Source: Pocillopora verrucosa (taxonomy: Eukaryota; Cnidaria; Anthozoa; Scleractinia; Pocilloporidae). From it: a stretch of 64,000 bases of DNA. A program made the position numbers and the translations under genes. Each line of letters opens with the position of its first letter. Position 1 is the first letter of the stretch. Shown here piece after piece: positions 1-10,270 of the stretch. The notes below the pieces were generated by a model. It made no database searches. It worked only from the letters and a program-made list of their open reading frames with translations, and had not been told where the DNA came from. The stretch spans positions 18,923,719 to 18,987,718 of the forward strand of contig NC_089322.1 of the NCBI RefSeq assembly GCF_036669915.1, written 5' to 3'.

Positions 1-69
1 AGGAAACCCTTACGATATTTCAGATTAAATATAGTTCTATCTTTATCGTTTAACATTACCATGGTCACG

Positions 70-368
70 CCTAACCATAGTAAGAATTCTCCATTTAAAG
101 TACAGCAGTTTTCTCTATAAACTATATATAACTATGTAGTTTTTAACTTTATAGTTTTATAGTTTTTAGGCGCCCTTTAGTTGTAGTTTCGTCGTCTTAA
201 AACATAAATCGCTTTATCACGTTTTCTAGCTATGGTTCTGACTGTCTTGACTGTAAGTGTGCTGTCGCGTAAAATGATGCATTCTATCTGTATTTTTGAT
301 ATTCCTTTTGTTTCAGATTTTGATATTATCTTGAGGTAGTAAAATGGAGAATTCTTACCATGGTTAGG
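70..368. repeat. MITE-like element with 27-bp terminal inverted repeats
   Basis: Positions 70-96 and 342-368 are reverse complements of each other with one mismatch (an A/G change in the CCTAACCATRG end). The interior is AT-rich and encodes nothing recognisable. A direct, diverged copy of the left end, including a shared ACAGCAGTTTTC stretch, follows at about 371-420, so the element or its end is duplicated. A small non-autonomous DNA transposon is the simplest reading; no target-site duplication was established. Confidence 0.6.
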
Positions 369-369
369 A

Positions 370-1210
370 ATAACCACGGTAAGAATTATCTATTCAAAGA
401 ACAGCAGTTTTCACGGTAAGAAACTGAAAAGAACAAAAGGACAATTTGAAACTGACTAATGGCAATTTGAACTCCCAACATGGTTAAGCCGCAACTATTA
501 GAAACTTTACGACCTCACGATAAAATTTCTGATAGCTGCGGCTTTCCTTAATTTTAACAAACTATAACAATTGGAAATTAAAAAAACGTATGGTTTGAAA
601 CGATAAGAAAAGACTTTATTGTGAAATATAAACTTAAGTTTACTTTCATTTTTACTAACTGATTATTAAGCTACTGAAAACGGTTTCATCCGAAATATCA
701 TTCACTTACTGATATTGCGGTAAGATGACGAGGGCATAAATTTATTCGCTAACAAGCGAAAATAGGCAAACATAAAAAATGACTATTACCGGAATAAGGC
801 TCGCTGAGTCTAGTAGACGAGGCTACAGAAATAATCTCTTCCTGTGTTGAACGTCGAGTGTACGACGTGGCGAATACCTCATTAACGCGATCGTTCTGGC
901 GAATTTCGCGCCAAATTCGATCTGAGTGACGTAAGGGTTGTTACGTAAGACTCCACATAAACTGTTTCATTTCAAGCTTGATTTGTCCATTTCACTTTTA
1001 TATTTTTGGCGGTTACAGCTTAAACCAACTGCTGTAACACTAAACCATTTCGGTTTTTACTAAACCATTTGTCGTCACGCTAAACCATTTCGAGAGTAAC
1101 TACATCACGGGCGACGAGCGGGGGAAGAATAGCAGTTATGAAAAATGAAATACGAGTGGTCAGCGGGGAAACAAGTTTAATAACTCATGTAGAGACATAT
1201 CAATTATAGT
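370..1210. other. Noncoding stretch with a short CTAAACCATTT repeat
   Basis: No protein-coding signal was recognised. The only structure seen is a group of three or four CTAAACCA(TTT) motifs at about 1020-1090 spaced 25-30 bp apart. Otherwise this is AT-rich unique-looking sequence downstream of the sulfotransferase gene. Confidence 0.4.
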
Positions 1211-1214
1211 TGCG

Positions 1215-1440
1215 GAAAACAAAGGTCTTGTAAAGCCGAAACGTTAACAGTGAACTCTGCTAAATGAAATGTTAAGCAATATTTCAAAAGTGCTGATTGC
1301 ACATATATCTTTTACTACTGTAATAAACAATGGAGGTATCGGAAAAGGCAACGGTGGCACCCAGAAAGGCACCAAAAAGAATTATATTTACGTTTTGTAA
1401 CTTGCTGTGTGGCGTTGGTGACGAAAAAACGAAAACCAAA
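1215..1440 (-). repeat. Dispersed repeat (single minus-oriented unit)
   Basis: This stretch matches, with moderate divergence, the unit at 8250-8450. Both share the AAAGTGCTG, CAATGGA..ATCGGAAAAG and ACCAAGAAGAATT..ATTTACGTTTTG blocks in the same order. The same family recurs in opposite orientation at 8480-8780 and 13700-14030. It is noncoding; the open frames across it are incidental. Confidence 0.6.
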
Positions 1441-1838
1441 ACCGTGGCCCCCAAATAATTCTCGAATATGGATAGGGTGGAGATTTTCCTCCTTTCTCCC
1501 CAATAACCTCTTTCCCCCCCCCCATCCCCACCCTCTACGTTTTCGTAGTCTCGTATCCAGACTCTCCATGGCCAAGCGATTGTAAAGTCCGACTTTTCAG
1601 TTGCAGTTAAATGGTAGGAGATCTGGGAACGAGATTAACGTTTTCGCTTTCTCTCCTCGTACAAACTTTAGGTCACTCTACCACACCCATATTACTCTTC
1701 ATCCGTGCCCGCTTCACAGAAAAGAGATTGCTTTGCTTAGCTACGCAATAGCTTGAAGAATTGCAATTAAAAGCACTACATTACTAAAATGCATTTTACA
1801 AGGAATCGATTTTCAAGTTGAAAACCAATCAATGTTTG

Positions 1839-4800
1839 TTATTCTGTATCAAAATGCAGTCCAGTCCCGTTCAATTTCGTCAGGAACGTTTCTTCAAATT
1901 GCTTGTTTAATTCTTCACTGAAGAGGCTCTTCCAGTCTCCAATCTGACCCTTGCGAAGGAAGTTTGGTTTTGTAGCATATGCCGAAATGACATAAGAGTT
2001 GGAGTTTTTCTTCATTTCCGCAAACGTACACTGGTGGGCGATTTTGCGGATCATTTCATCTGAAAGTGGCTTCTCGAGAAATTCGCTGATTAGTCGAACG
2101 TTACCACAAAGATCCTGAAAGGTAAATGGGTTTTTATGGAAATCATTACAAGTTTAGACTTGTGCAACTACTCACTATTTATTTACAGGGGTTTACGGTT
2201 GCACAGTATTCGCTCCCTTACTGATAACAGTCTCGGATTCGCGTTATAATGGTCGGACTAGTAAAGGTTGATCTTATGTGTTTGTAGTCCAACTAAAACA
2301 AAGATGAGTAAAGCATGAAAATAGCTGACCTTCTTTAAATCTTCATATTTGAGAAATAAGACGTAAGGTTCATCTCTGTGTTTCCACCAGGGCAACACGT
2401 GATCAGACCAAAAGCCATATGAATCTGCAGGAAATTATTCAAATTTACAATCATTTCATTTGATCACAGATATCTAACGGTTTATGGAAGTTTCACCCCA
2501 TTGCAAGTTCGCTCTCCTACCTTCCCTTGCGAGTTCGCCCCCTGAAGTGACACAGGTTTGCACCCACCTTTCCCAGCTCGCGCTTAGACCTTCCAAGATA
2601 ATTTTTGTTATATCAACCGAGTGGTATATAAATTGGCCACCGTAAAGAGTTTCAAAGCTGACGCCCTTTGTTAGAGCAATGGCAATGGCAAATGGTTTGT
2701 CTTTTGCTCTGACGAAGGGCTAACGTGCGAAAAGTGAGCTTTGAAACTCTTTACGGTGGCCAATTTACATTATCAACTCAGTTGATAAAAACAAATAAAC
2801 TTTCTTGTTATATACTACCACACCGAAGCAGCCCCACAATTTCTTTAGAAACTAAATCGTTCAACACGTTTCCTTAAGGCAGAAAGCATTGTTTTGCTGT
2901 CGAAATCATCGTACCTTTGAAAGATTTGGTGGCGAACTGATAAAGGTAGGAGCGAACTTGTTTTTCCTCAAGTGGAGAACTTGCAGATACAGTAGGAGGC
3001 GAGCTCGCAATGCTGTAAAACTTCCGCTTAGCTTACAGCGAAAACCATTTCCAACAAATAAAATCCTTACTTTTGCCCTCAAGAAACAACTTTACAAAGA
3101 ACTCCCATGTCCCTTTAAAATAACTGCTAGGGCCAAAGCCTAGGACGAAGTGATAATATGAAACAGCAACGTCTCTTGGATTTCTTGCAACGTAAATATA
3201 CTTGCTTCTTTTTCTCTCCTCTTTACTCTTTGGAATCACATGATAAGGAAGATGTGACTTAATTAAGCGGGGACTGGGCCGAGAAGTCACGGAGACCTTC
3301 TGCTCGTCTGACTCGTCTCCGGGCCTATCGAAGAGCTGACTTGTTTCCAAAAAGGAATAGCGACTTTCCACCCTTTCTTCGCTGATTTTTCCATCGTTGA
3401 GTATTTGCCAGACAATTTCTTGCACCCAGGTTGTTCCTGAAAAAAAGGAAAAGATAGATCTCGTTGTCCGCAGTTTGCATTTCTTGCACGTACTAATTTG
3501 GTCAGTTGTAAACATGAGCTACTCTGTCAATTATACGGAGTGATTTGGTTTGCTGTAAAAATTACGCTGGTTTACGTGCTCTCCTATGGACCTTTTAAGC
3601 TATGAGGTCACGTGGTTTAAAATGGCTAAATAGTAAGACATGGTTTGATGCATCTCTGGTTTACAGATTTAATGAATGTAAGCGAAGAAGTTACAATCCA
3701 TAGACCCAACGTTTCGACACTCCTGTCTAGTGCCTTCATCAGGGGTGATCTAAACGCTCCAACAAGAGGTTCTTTTCTATGATCGCTAATTAGCTGCCTT
3801 TTTAACTGACGAGCTGTAAATAGGCGTCAGGAAGCAAGCCGCTATCGACACGATTTAAAGGCCTCCAAACAAAGGCGCTAGTGGTAACGCCGATTAGTGG
3901 TGATAATTTTAGAATTATCCCACCCAATTGTATCGTTGGTTAGTCATGTGTGCTCCGATAAAGCAGAATTTTCCTTTTTGCAAAAGATAACCGCTTTTTG
4001 ATGCTCTTTCAAACGTGTACCAAACTGACGTTTGACCTGTCCAATGTATTCGTTGTCACAGTCCTTGTAAGGAATAATATAAATGACGTCGGTTCGTTGT
4101 TCTTTCGTGACAGGATCCTTAGGTTTGGCGCAAATATGCCCCAAAGTCTAGAAAGGTTTTTGAGCAACTTTAACGTTGTGGCTTTTCAAAATTCTCTTGA
4201 TGGGTTCCGTAACACCCTGAATGTAAGGAATAACAGCAAAACCAGTTGCTGGTTCCCTTTAATCAAGAGAGTTACTAGTTGTAACTGGTTTTTGGCAGTT
4301 ACGGAGAAAGGCTTTTGTAGAACCATTTGCCTTTAGGGCATAAGAAACATATTTTCTCCCCTCAGCCTTCGAATCGAGTGAAGATGGTAAACAGTTAGCC
4401 CTCCTGAGTAAAGTTTTGGCTACAGACTTTTTATGGCAAATAGGGTGGTGAGAATCGAAAGCGAGGTATTTGTCGATGTAGGTAGGTTTACAGTAGACAC
4501 TTGTCTCCAAATTACCCTGAGCCCCTCTGGACACATTTAAATCAAGAAAGGGCAAATGTCTATCCTTATCACGCTCGAGGGCGGATTGGATCGACGGCTC
4601 TACTGAATTAAAATGCGATAGGAGGCGCTCCGCTTCAATTCCGAATACCGCAGAAATAACATCATCGACATATCGTTTCCAGAAAAAGGGTTTAACCGGC
4701 GAAGTGGCTAAGGCCCTTTGTTCCACGTCTCCATTACCAGGTTGGCAATGACAGCAGAGACGGGCGAACCCATAGCTGTACCAAAAACTTGTTGATAGTA

Positions 4801-7800
4801 GGTGTCGTTATATGCAAATAGCGTGGTTTCGAGGCATGCAAATAGCGTGGTTTCGAGGCAAAAAGACAGCAGATGAATAATATCCTCCACAGGCAAAGAA
4901 GTTCTTTGTCCTAGGGAAGCATCTTCTCTGAGTCTCTCCTCCGCAACCTTAACGGCAAGATCAACTGGGATTTTAGCGAAGAGCGAAACAACGTCGAAAG
5001 ATACTAATTCTTCACAAGCGTTAAGAGTCTTATCTCTTATGAAATCCGCAAATTCGCAGGAATTTTTGACAGTGTAATCAGTATTCCGAACAACAGGCGA
5101 CAAAATTTTCGCAAGATAGCCAGAAATTGCGTAAGTCGAAGAATTATCAAAAGAAACAATGGGTATCAAAGGAATTACCGGTTAATAAATTTAAGTAAAC
5201 CATACAAACGTGGACATAAGCCGTCACAAAAAGGTAGCTAATTAGTGACCATATGAAAGGACCTCTTGTTTGCAGCGTTTAGATCACCCCTGATGAAGGC
5301 ACAAGACAAGAGTGTCGAAACGTTGGGTCTATGAATCGTAACTTCTTCGGTTACATTCATTAAATCTGTATACCAGAGAAGCATCAAACCATGTCTTATT
5401 GTCCACCTGGTTGCCGTGTCAACTTTAATATATTTTAAATGTAAAATATATTAAAGTTCACATGGCAACCAAACAATGATTAAAAAATAGCATGTGTTGT
5501 GGACATCTTATGGACAAAATTCCGTTTTCTTTTGCCGAAATTTTCCCTAGTCATAAATAACTCAGCACTCAAAAGACTACACTGTGAAAGAAATCGGCAA
5601 CAAAAAGAAGCAAACTGGCTAATCGAAAGAATTGATCTATAGCCTTATCTGATTTTGGAAAACTGACCACATAGATATCGTCTGATCGGGTTTCAAAACG
5701 ACTCAAATCCCTCTGAAATATCCCTATCAATGCTGGACGCCTTCCCTGTGGTAGCCCAGTCATAAAATGCCTTTGTTTTTTTTGTCGTCTTTTTTTTTTT
5801 TTTTTTCCTCCGCCACAAAATGGAAAAATTGCGCAATAGTACCCAGAGGTCATTGGGCCCTCAACACCATGACAACCAACTGTGATCCAATGAGGTGTTC
5901 ACATGCTGATCACGCGTGTTATCCCTCAACACCATGACAACTAACTGTGATCCAGTGAAGATGTTCACATGCTGATCACGCGTGTTATCTTGATAATGAT
6001 TGACGTTGTCATGCACAGACAGGGCCAGGTCACATGACGAATCACGAGATTTTGCTTATAAAACTCTTTGGTCGGTTGTTTTGTTTTTCAACGTATTTGG
6101 ATTGCGATCTCCTGGAGCATTATGGCGCAAACGCGCAAAATACTTACAGACGCATATAGAAGTCGTATTAATCGCGGCTAATCCACACTGAGAGATGTTA
6201 TTGAGCGGTAATTTTGGAACGGATTGAGTCGCGAACTCTTGAAAGCCATGAAAGCCTTGAATGCCTTGTATGCTAAGTATGCCAATGTCTTAGTTGAAAA
6301 ACGTTCACTTGTTGTAAAAAGCAAAATCTGAAATCTGAAACCAAACTGCATATACTCTATGCAATCTATTGAACAACAATACTACCGTGAGACTGAAGAA
6401 CATAACTATAATGGATGCAAACTGCTCGTGAAGAAAGACATGTTGGATTCACTTGATGGCATGGAACGTAGCTACGATAACAGTACGAATGGTATTAATT
6501 TCACGATCAGAAAGGTGAATCTTATCTTTGTTTTCATTGTAGTTGTATGGATATTCTTTTTTAATAAATACGTGATCCAAAACCCTGTGTTTTTTTGTGT
6601 ATAATGTTATTATGTTAAATATTGTTTACGCAATTGTCTTGTCACAGGCGGCCCAAGCTCACTTCTCGAGAAAAAGCCAACGATTAATTCATGAACGCGT
6701 CACGCGTTGTGTGACTCGGTGTTAAGTTACGAGAGGAACTGCACTTTATAAGGAATAGTATAGGGAACGAAGTATGGTCGATTTACAACGATACATATTT
6801 CGAAATATGAACATTTTTCTCGTAAAATCAATAAAACTTACTCATACCCTGTGTATCCGTTGTATTTTCTGGCGATTTCTGCCGTTTTAAGTTTGCTTTA
6901 CCATCACTGTTATTCACGTCATCTACTTTTATTACGTTGGTAAAATCTGTACAGACATCATACCAACCAACTCGTGCGCAAAGTAAGAAGACTATATTGA
7001 AGGCTTGAAATAATATTGATTTTCATCAAGAAATGGGCCAGGAATATTCTACGATAGTGCAAATAATCGTGAAGGCGGATCGCAGAAAAGCGATTGCGTG
7101 ACGCTCGGTAAGCTGTAAGATGACATGTTATTATATACCGGACGTAAAAACTCTTCAGATTCTTAGTTTGCATTTTGTAATAACAGGTATCCGTGGCACC
7201 AATACAGTTTATTTTTGGTTACATTTATTTGCAAAACACACATAATCTACCACAAAATACCTGTGAGTGAGGTAATTCGACATTTTCGTTCTTTCCCACA
7301 TTAATATTCTTCTCTCCTTTTGTAAGAATGTAGACATCACTCACAATGTTTCAAGTAATCCACCCACCCTACAAAAAAGTAACTCTTGCATGCATAGCAT
7401 GCCTATGTTTTGAAATAGGTGTATGCCCTTGGCCAAACTTGAGCGCACTATTTCAATATACTAATCCGACACCCGTAGTATCACTACACTTGATTCCAAG
7501 GATCCAGTACCATCCAGGTATCCCAGTTACCCCGCTCACAGGGTCTAGTTAATCGTAAAGCTGATTCCCTCGTTCGAGCGAAGGGCTAACTATCGAAACG
7601 GCAGCTCTATAAACTCTTTACGATGGCCAATCGACATTATGAACTCAGTTGATAAAACCAAATTATTCTGTTATACCCCTCACTGACGCAGCACTAAAAT
7701 TTCTATAGAAACTTACCCCTCCTGAGAAACTTAATATGGCTGCGACTGTTGTCAGTTTCACGCACTTATTCGGTCAGAAACGGAAATTGGTTTTCGTTGT

Positions 7801-8131
7801 ACGCATTTCTTCGCTAGGTTTTAAAAATATGCGAGTTTCTCACCCATGACTGCGAAAGATTGCATGCATAATTGTTGGCTGCGTAGAGATTTTACCGCGT
7901 TAAACTTGCCACAATTAACGTGATCCAATCTCGATCTATAGCCTTACCTGATTTTGGAAAACTAACCACATAAATATCCTCTGATCGGGTTTCAAAACGA
8001 CTCAAGTCCCTCTCAAAGTCTTTATCAATGTTGGGCACATAAAATGATAATCGTACGCCATGAATCAAAGCTTGTCGTGGTGCAAAGAACTCTCCTTCCT
8101 TTTCTTGAATGACTGTGAAATGTTCCGACAT
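1839..8131 (-). CDS. Cytosolic sulfotransferase (SULT family), 4 exons
   Basis: Transfers sulfuryl groups from PAPS to hydroxyl or amine acceptors in the cytosol. Exons on the minus strand: 7948-8131 (ATG at 8131), 3071-3436, 2330-2424 and 1839-2114 (TAA at 1841-1839). Phases agree at every junction and give 306 residues, normal for the family. The PAPS 5'-phosphosulfate loop SFPKSGTTW is split by intron 1. The catalytic histidine lies in RLIKSHLPYH, the 3'-phosphate site in YVARNPRDVAVSYYHF, and the C-terminal signature in RKGQIGDWK. The middle exon reads SDHVLPWWKHRDEPYVLFLK, as expected. Intron 1 (~4.5 kb) holds a Penelope-like element and a broken copy of exon 1. Substrate cannot be inferred. 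The exon 1 to exon 2 join is supported by phase and motif only. Confidence 0.85.
2490..3030. repeat. Composite inverted repeat inside SULT intron 2, with Penelope-type terminal fragment
   Basis: Blocks rich in GCGAACTTG / GAGCTCGC motifs at about 2490-2600 and 2905-3030 are imperfect inverted copies. They enclose 2633-2860, which itself contains inverted copies of TTTACGGTGGCCAATTTA at about 2633-2660 and 2737-2775. The same composite is in the duplicated intron at 11895-12440, so it predates the sulfotransferase duplication. Related fragments lie at 7550-7730, 43648-43800 and 56490-56600. Confidence 0.5.
3703..3742 (-). ncRNA. Hammerhead ribozyme-like core, left terminal repeat
   Basis: On the minus strand CTGATGA (3742-3736) is followed by a GGCAC/GTGTC-type stem II, then GAAA (3715-3712) and GGGTC (cleavage-type GTC ending at 3703). 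Penelope-like elements are known to carry minimal hammerheads with a very short stem III in their terminal repeats. This copy is sense with respect to the RT coding strand. Stem I pairing was not established, so activity is unproven. Confidence 0.5.
5290..5329 (+). ncRNA. Hammerhead ribozyme-like core, right terminal repeat
   Basis: On the plus strand CTGATGA (5290-5296), a stem II of GGCAC paired with GTGTC, GAAA (5317-5320) and GTC (5327-5329) are in hammerhead order. It is the inverted partner of the core at 3703-3742 and antisense to the retroelement's coding strand. Confidence 0.5.
5409..5470. repeat. 62-bp near-perfect palindrome
   Basis: GGTTGCC at 5409 pairs with GGCAACC ending at 5470. 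The arms, including AACTTTAATATATTTT and its complement, match with two or three mismatches around a loop of a few bases. It lies just outside the right terminal repeat of the Penelope-like element and may be a small MITE or part of its target. Confidence 0.6.
5630..5740 (-). pseudogene. Relic copy of sulfotransferase exon 1
   Basis: The minus strand reads RDLSRFETRSDDIYVVSFPKS, nearly identical to the C-terminal part of the functional-looking exon at 7948-8131. Homology stops at about 5740, so the start codon region is missing. The splice donor corresponding to G|GTAAGG is changed to a GATAAGG context, removing the GT. It is therefore a truncated, splice-dead duplicate lying between the real exon 1 and exon 2. 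Confidence 0.7.
5856..5990. repeat. Two-copy tandem repeat, ~67-bp unit
   Basis: Two adjacent copies of a unit beginning CCCTCAACACCATGACAAC and ending CACGCGTGTTAT differ by a few bases and one small indel. No function is apparent. Confidence 0.7.
6359..6604 (+). CDS. Unrecognised small ORF with C-terminal hydrophobic segment
   Basis: An 81-codon ATG-to-TAA frame within the large sulfotransferase intron, on the opposite strand. The first ~50 residues are hydrophilic and the last part (VNLIFVFIVVVWIFFF) would make one membrane segment, a tail-anchored layout. A TATAAAA box-like site is at about 6058 and an AATAAA lies inside the frame at its 3' end. I do not recognise the protein. Chance occurrence in AT-rich DNA is quite possible, and an AAG|GTGAAT donor-like site inside the frame could also make it an exon. 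Confidence 0.15.
   Translation: MQSIEQQYYRETEEHNYNGCKLLVKKDMLDSLDGMERSYDNSTNGINFTIRKVNLIFVFIVVVWIFFFNKYVIQNPVFFCV
6610..7545. other. Intronic/intergenic sequence without recognised features
   Basis: No coding signal, RNA gene or clear repeat structure was recognised between the small ORF and the Penelope-type fragment at 7550. Confidence 0.4.
7550..7730 (+). repeat. Penelope-type terminal repeat fragment, second subfamily
   Basis: Contains GAGCGAAGGGCTAACTATCGAAACG followed by CTCTTTACGATGGCCAAT, ACTCAGTTGATAAAA and CACTGACGCAGCAC. The same string of blocks occurs at 2730-2860, 12120-12270 and, decayed, at 43648-43800. The GAAGGGCTAAC..GAAACG part resembles a hammerhead core in better copies. 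Confidence 0.5.
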
Positions 8132-8249
8132 CGTCGGGGAGATATTACATCACTGGCGACGAGCGGAGGAAGGAAAAAAGACCGAAATACGATTGAGTGG
8201 TCAGCAGTGAAACAACTTTAATGCTTCACTAATACAGACAGATCATTGG

Positions 8250-8780
8250 TAGTTGCAGAAAACAAACGTGTTGTAACGCTGAAATGTCAACAGTACACTT
8301 CGTTAAATAAAATGTTAAGCAATTTTCAAAAGTGCTGTTTTTACATAAATCTTTTCCAGTTGTAATAGACAATGGAAGCATCGGAAAAGCTATCGATGGC
8401 ATCCAGAAGGGTACCAAGAAGAATTCTATTTACGTTTTGCCGTTGCAACACGTTCTTAGGCCTTTCGTCACACAACAAGTTACATAACGTAAATATCATT
8501 CTTGTTGATGCCTTTCCTGGTGTCATCGATGCCTTCCCAATGCCTCCGTTGTTTAATTTCACAATGAATAATATGGTGCTAGTCAAAGCTTTTGGAAAAT
8601 TGTTTAACTTTTTAATTAGTGAAGTGTAACTTACATTTCGGCCTCACAACACTATTGTTTAGTTACGAAACGTGAATAGAATTCTTCTTGGCGCCTTTCC
8701 GGATGTCACCGATGACTTTTCAGATGCCCCTATTGTATATTACGTCAGTAAAAGATATATGTAACGTGTGCACTGTTGCG
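8250..8780. repeat. Dispersed repeat: one inverted unit plus two direct units
   Basis: Unit 1 (about 8250-8450) is the reverse complement of unit 3 (about 8655-8780): the former ends AGAAGAATTCTATTTACGTTTTG and the latter starts with its complement. Unit 2 (about 8480-8655) is a diverged direct copy of unit 3. The same pair of direct units recurs at 13700-14030 and one inverted unit at 1215-1440. It lies just upstream of sulfotransferase exon 1. Confidence 0.65.
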
Positions 8781-8846
8781 CAACACTTACGTACCCTCCT
8801 TCTTTTGTTTTTCTCGTGACCGCTGTAAAAGTAGTCACGCAACACT
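8778..8846. repeat. 69-bp dispersed repeat, copy 1
   Basis: Begins GTTGCGCAACACTTACGTAC and ends AAGTAGTCACGCAAC, so its ends are short inverted repeats (GTTGCG/CGCAAC). An almost identical copy is at 16289-16359. Size and ends fit a very small MITE. Confidence 0.6.
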
Positions 8847-10270
8847 CGGAAACCAAATCCGAACACCCATTAGTGTTCTTTAAGAAAACGGAAAACCAAA
8901 TGCTGAAAAACGGAAAATCCGCAAACTGCAATGAAAACCAAAACCGAAAAACCGACGTTTCTTGACAAAAAAAAGAACGGAAAACCGATCTTATAAATAG
9001 CCAAAACCGCAAAATCGAAAATCCCACTGCCCCCCTCCTTTGGTTTTGTTTTTACGAAAGTCAATCGACAAGCCCTCTAATGTAAGATTAACGCTGATCA
9101 GGTTTTTGAGTCAGAATGGTCAAAGTTACCTTGTGTATGTGTTCAGGTGTTTTTTCTGCGACTTCCTCGATATCTACACCACCTTTAGGACTTCCCACAA
9201 TAACAGGTCCTTGATAACCTCTGTCCATTAAAATGGCTAAATAGGTCTCACGTGAAATGTCATAACTCTCTGCTACCATTACCTGCCATAAATCAGAAAA
9301 TATATTCTATTTTTCCAAGTAATGTATTCTTGTTTATCCTCATAATTTACTTGTGAAATCATTGGCTGTTTCTTTTAACCTTGTGACTCCCATAAGTGAT
9401 CAAAACAGAATTTCTCCTTACAATATCAAGATGATGTCAAGCATACAAGTACTGAGAATAAAGAATAAGTATCCATTACGGTATTATTAGAAGATCTAAT
9501 ACTACATTCTCCAAACTAACATCATGAGAATTGTATGGCAGATAGTAAGGAGAATTGCTAATGAGATCTTGGGAGTGAAAGGGTTAAAGACACAAAGGAA
9601 AAACTCTTCATCATAGCACCTGTGTCTAGCCAATAGTTATTGATATAAACAATGAAAGTCACTGGTCGTCATGATGCCAGAGACTGATCACTCAAACTTG
9701 CACCAAAAATAGGGACAATAAGCACACAAAAAATATTTTTTGGGGTTCCCTCTGACTCTTAAGCTGAACCACAACCAATTTAAATCTGAAAGATGAAGTA
9801 ACACTTGTATATGGAATATTTAAACAAAATGTAACCAAAGTAAACAAGATATTAAGTTTTTAAGAAAAAGAGATGCTGCATATAGTGTAGCGTATGGCAT
9901 TGTTCCATGTCCAAAATATGAGTGAGAAGTGAAGAAAACTCAACAGAGATTTATTTACTGACCCTACAATGTAAGAAAACTCGGCTGTGTAGCCATAATA
10001 ATCCCCTATGACACACCTGTTACATGAATACGAGACTGATGGGCGCCACAGCGTGACTTCCTACGTCATATACCACATATAAGAATGTCTATTCATAATT
10101 GTTTAGTACCCAGACTAAACCTATTTTGACATTGCAATGACATCAACATACAAGGACAGAGTAGATCCTGTTACTGTCATTGTTTACCTTTTGCACAAGC
10201 ACTCCATCAGGAAGTGTTTGTGTTGTTGTTAAGTTGTATCCCACCATCTGGTCTGTCAATTCACCAATTT
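8842..10270 (-). pseudogene. Partial duplicate of SUCLG2 exons 4-5 with intron
   Basis: This segment matches 19950-21365 almost base for base. It contains an exon 5 copy (9130-9282) with splice sites retained and an exon 4 copy from 10188. The exon 4 copy is cut off at about 10270, before its acceptor. The exon 4 copy has changes giving TTTQTLPDG where the gene has TTKQTPPDG. No other SUCLG2 exons are present, so it cannot make a ligase. The intron, including a ~200-bp repeat and the CGGAAAACCAAA-rich flank, is duplicated too. High similarity in intron sequence suggests a recent event or conversion. Confidence 0.85.

Larger units (their letters stand above)
3640..5400 (-). mobile_element. Degenerate Penelope-like retroelement (RT + GIY-YIG) with inverted terminal repeats
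   Basis: Minus-strand fragments encode a reverse transcriptase (SFDVVSLFAKIPVD, then FGTAMGSPVSAVIANLVME at 4708-5169; FWKRYVDDVIS at 4259-4726). A downstream GIY-YIG endonuclease piece reads VIYIIPYKDCDNEYIGQ (3944-4144). RT followed by GIY-YIG is the hallmark of Penelope-like elements. The body is broken: a one-base frameshift near 4720, a 24-bp tandem duplication near 4815-4862 that repeats CLETTLFA, and a stop near 4148. No complete N-terminus is visible. Ends at about 3640-3775 and 5235-5400 are inverted copies and carry hammerhead-like cores. The element sits in sulfotransferase intron 1. Confidence 0.85.

Noticed and set aside
8740-9064. Overlapping open frames on both strands near 8.7-9.1 kb
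   Set aside because: They run through a 69-bp repeat and CGGAAAACCAAA-rich sequence duplicated at 19950-20190; no coding signature.
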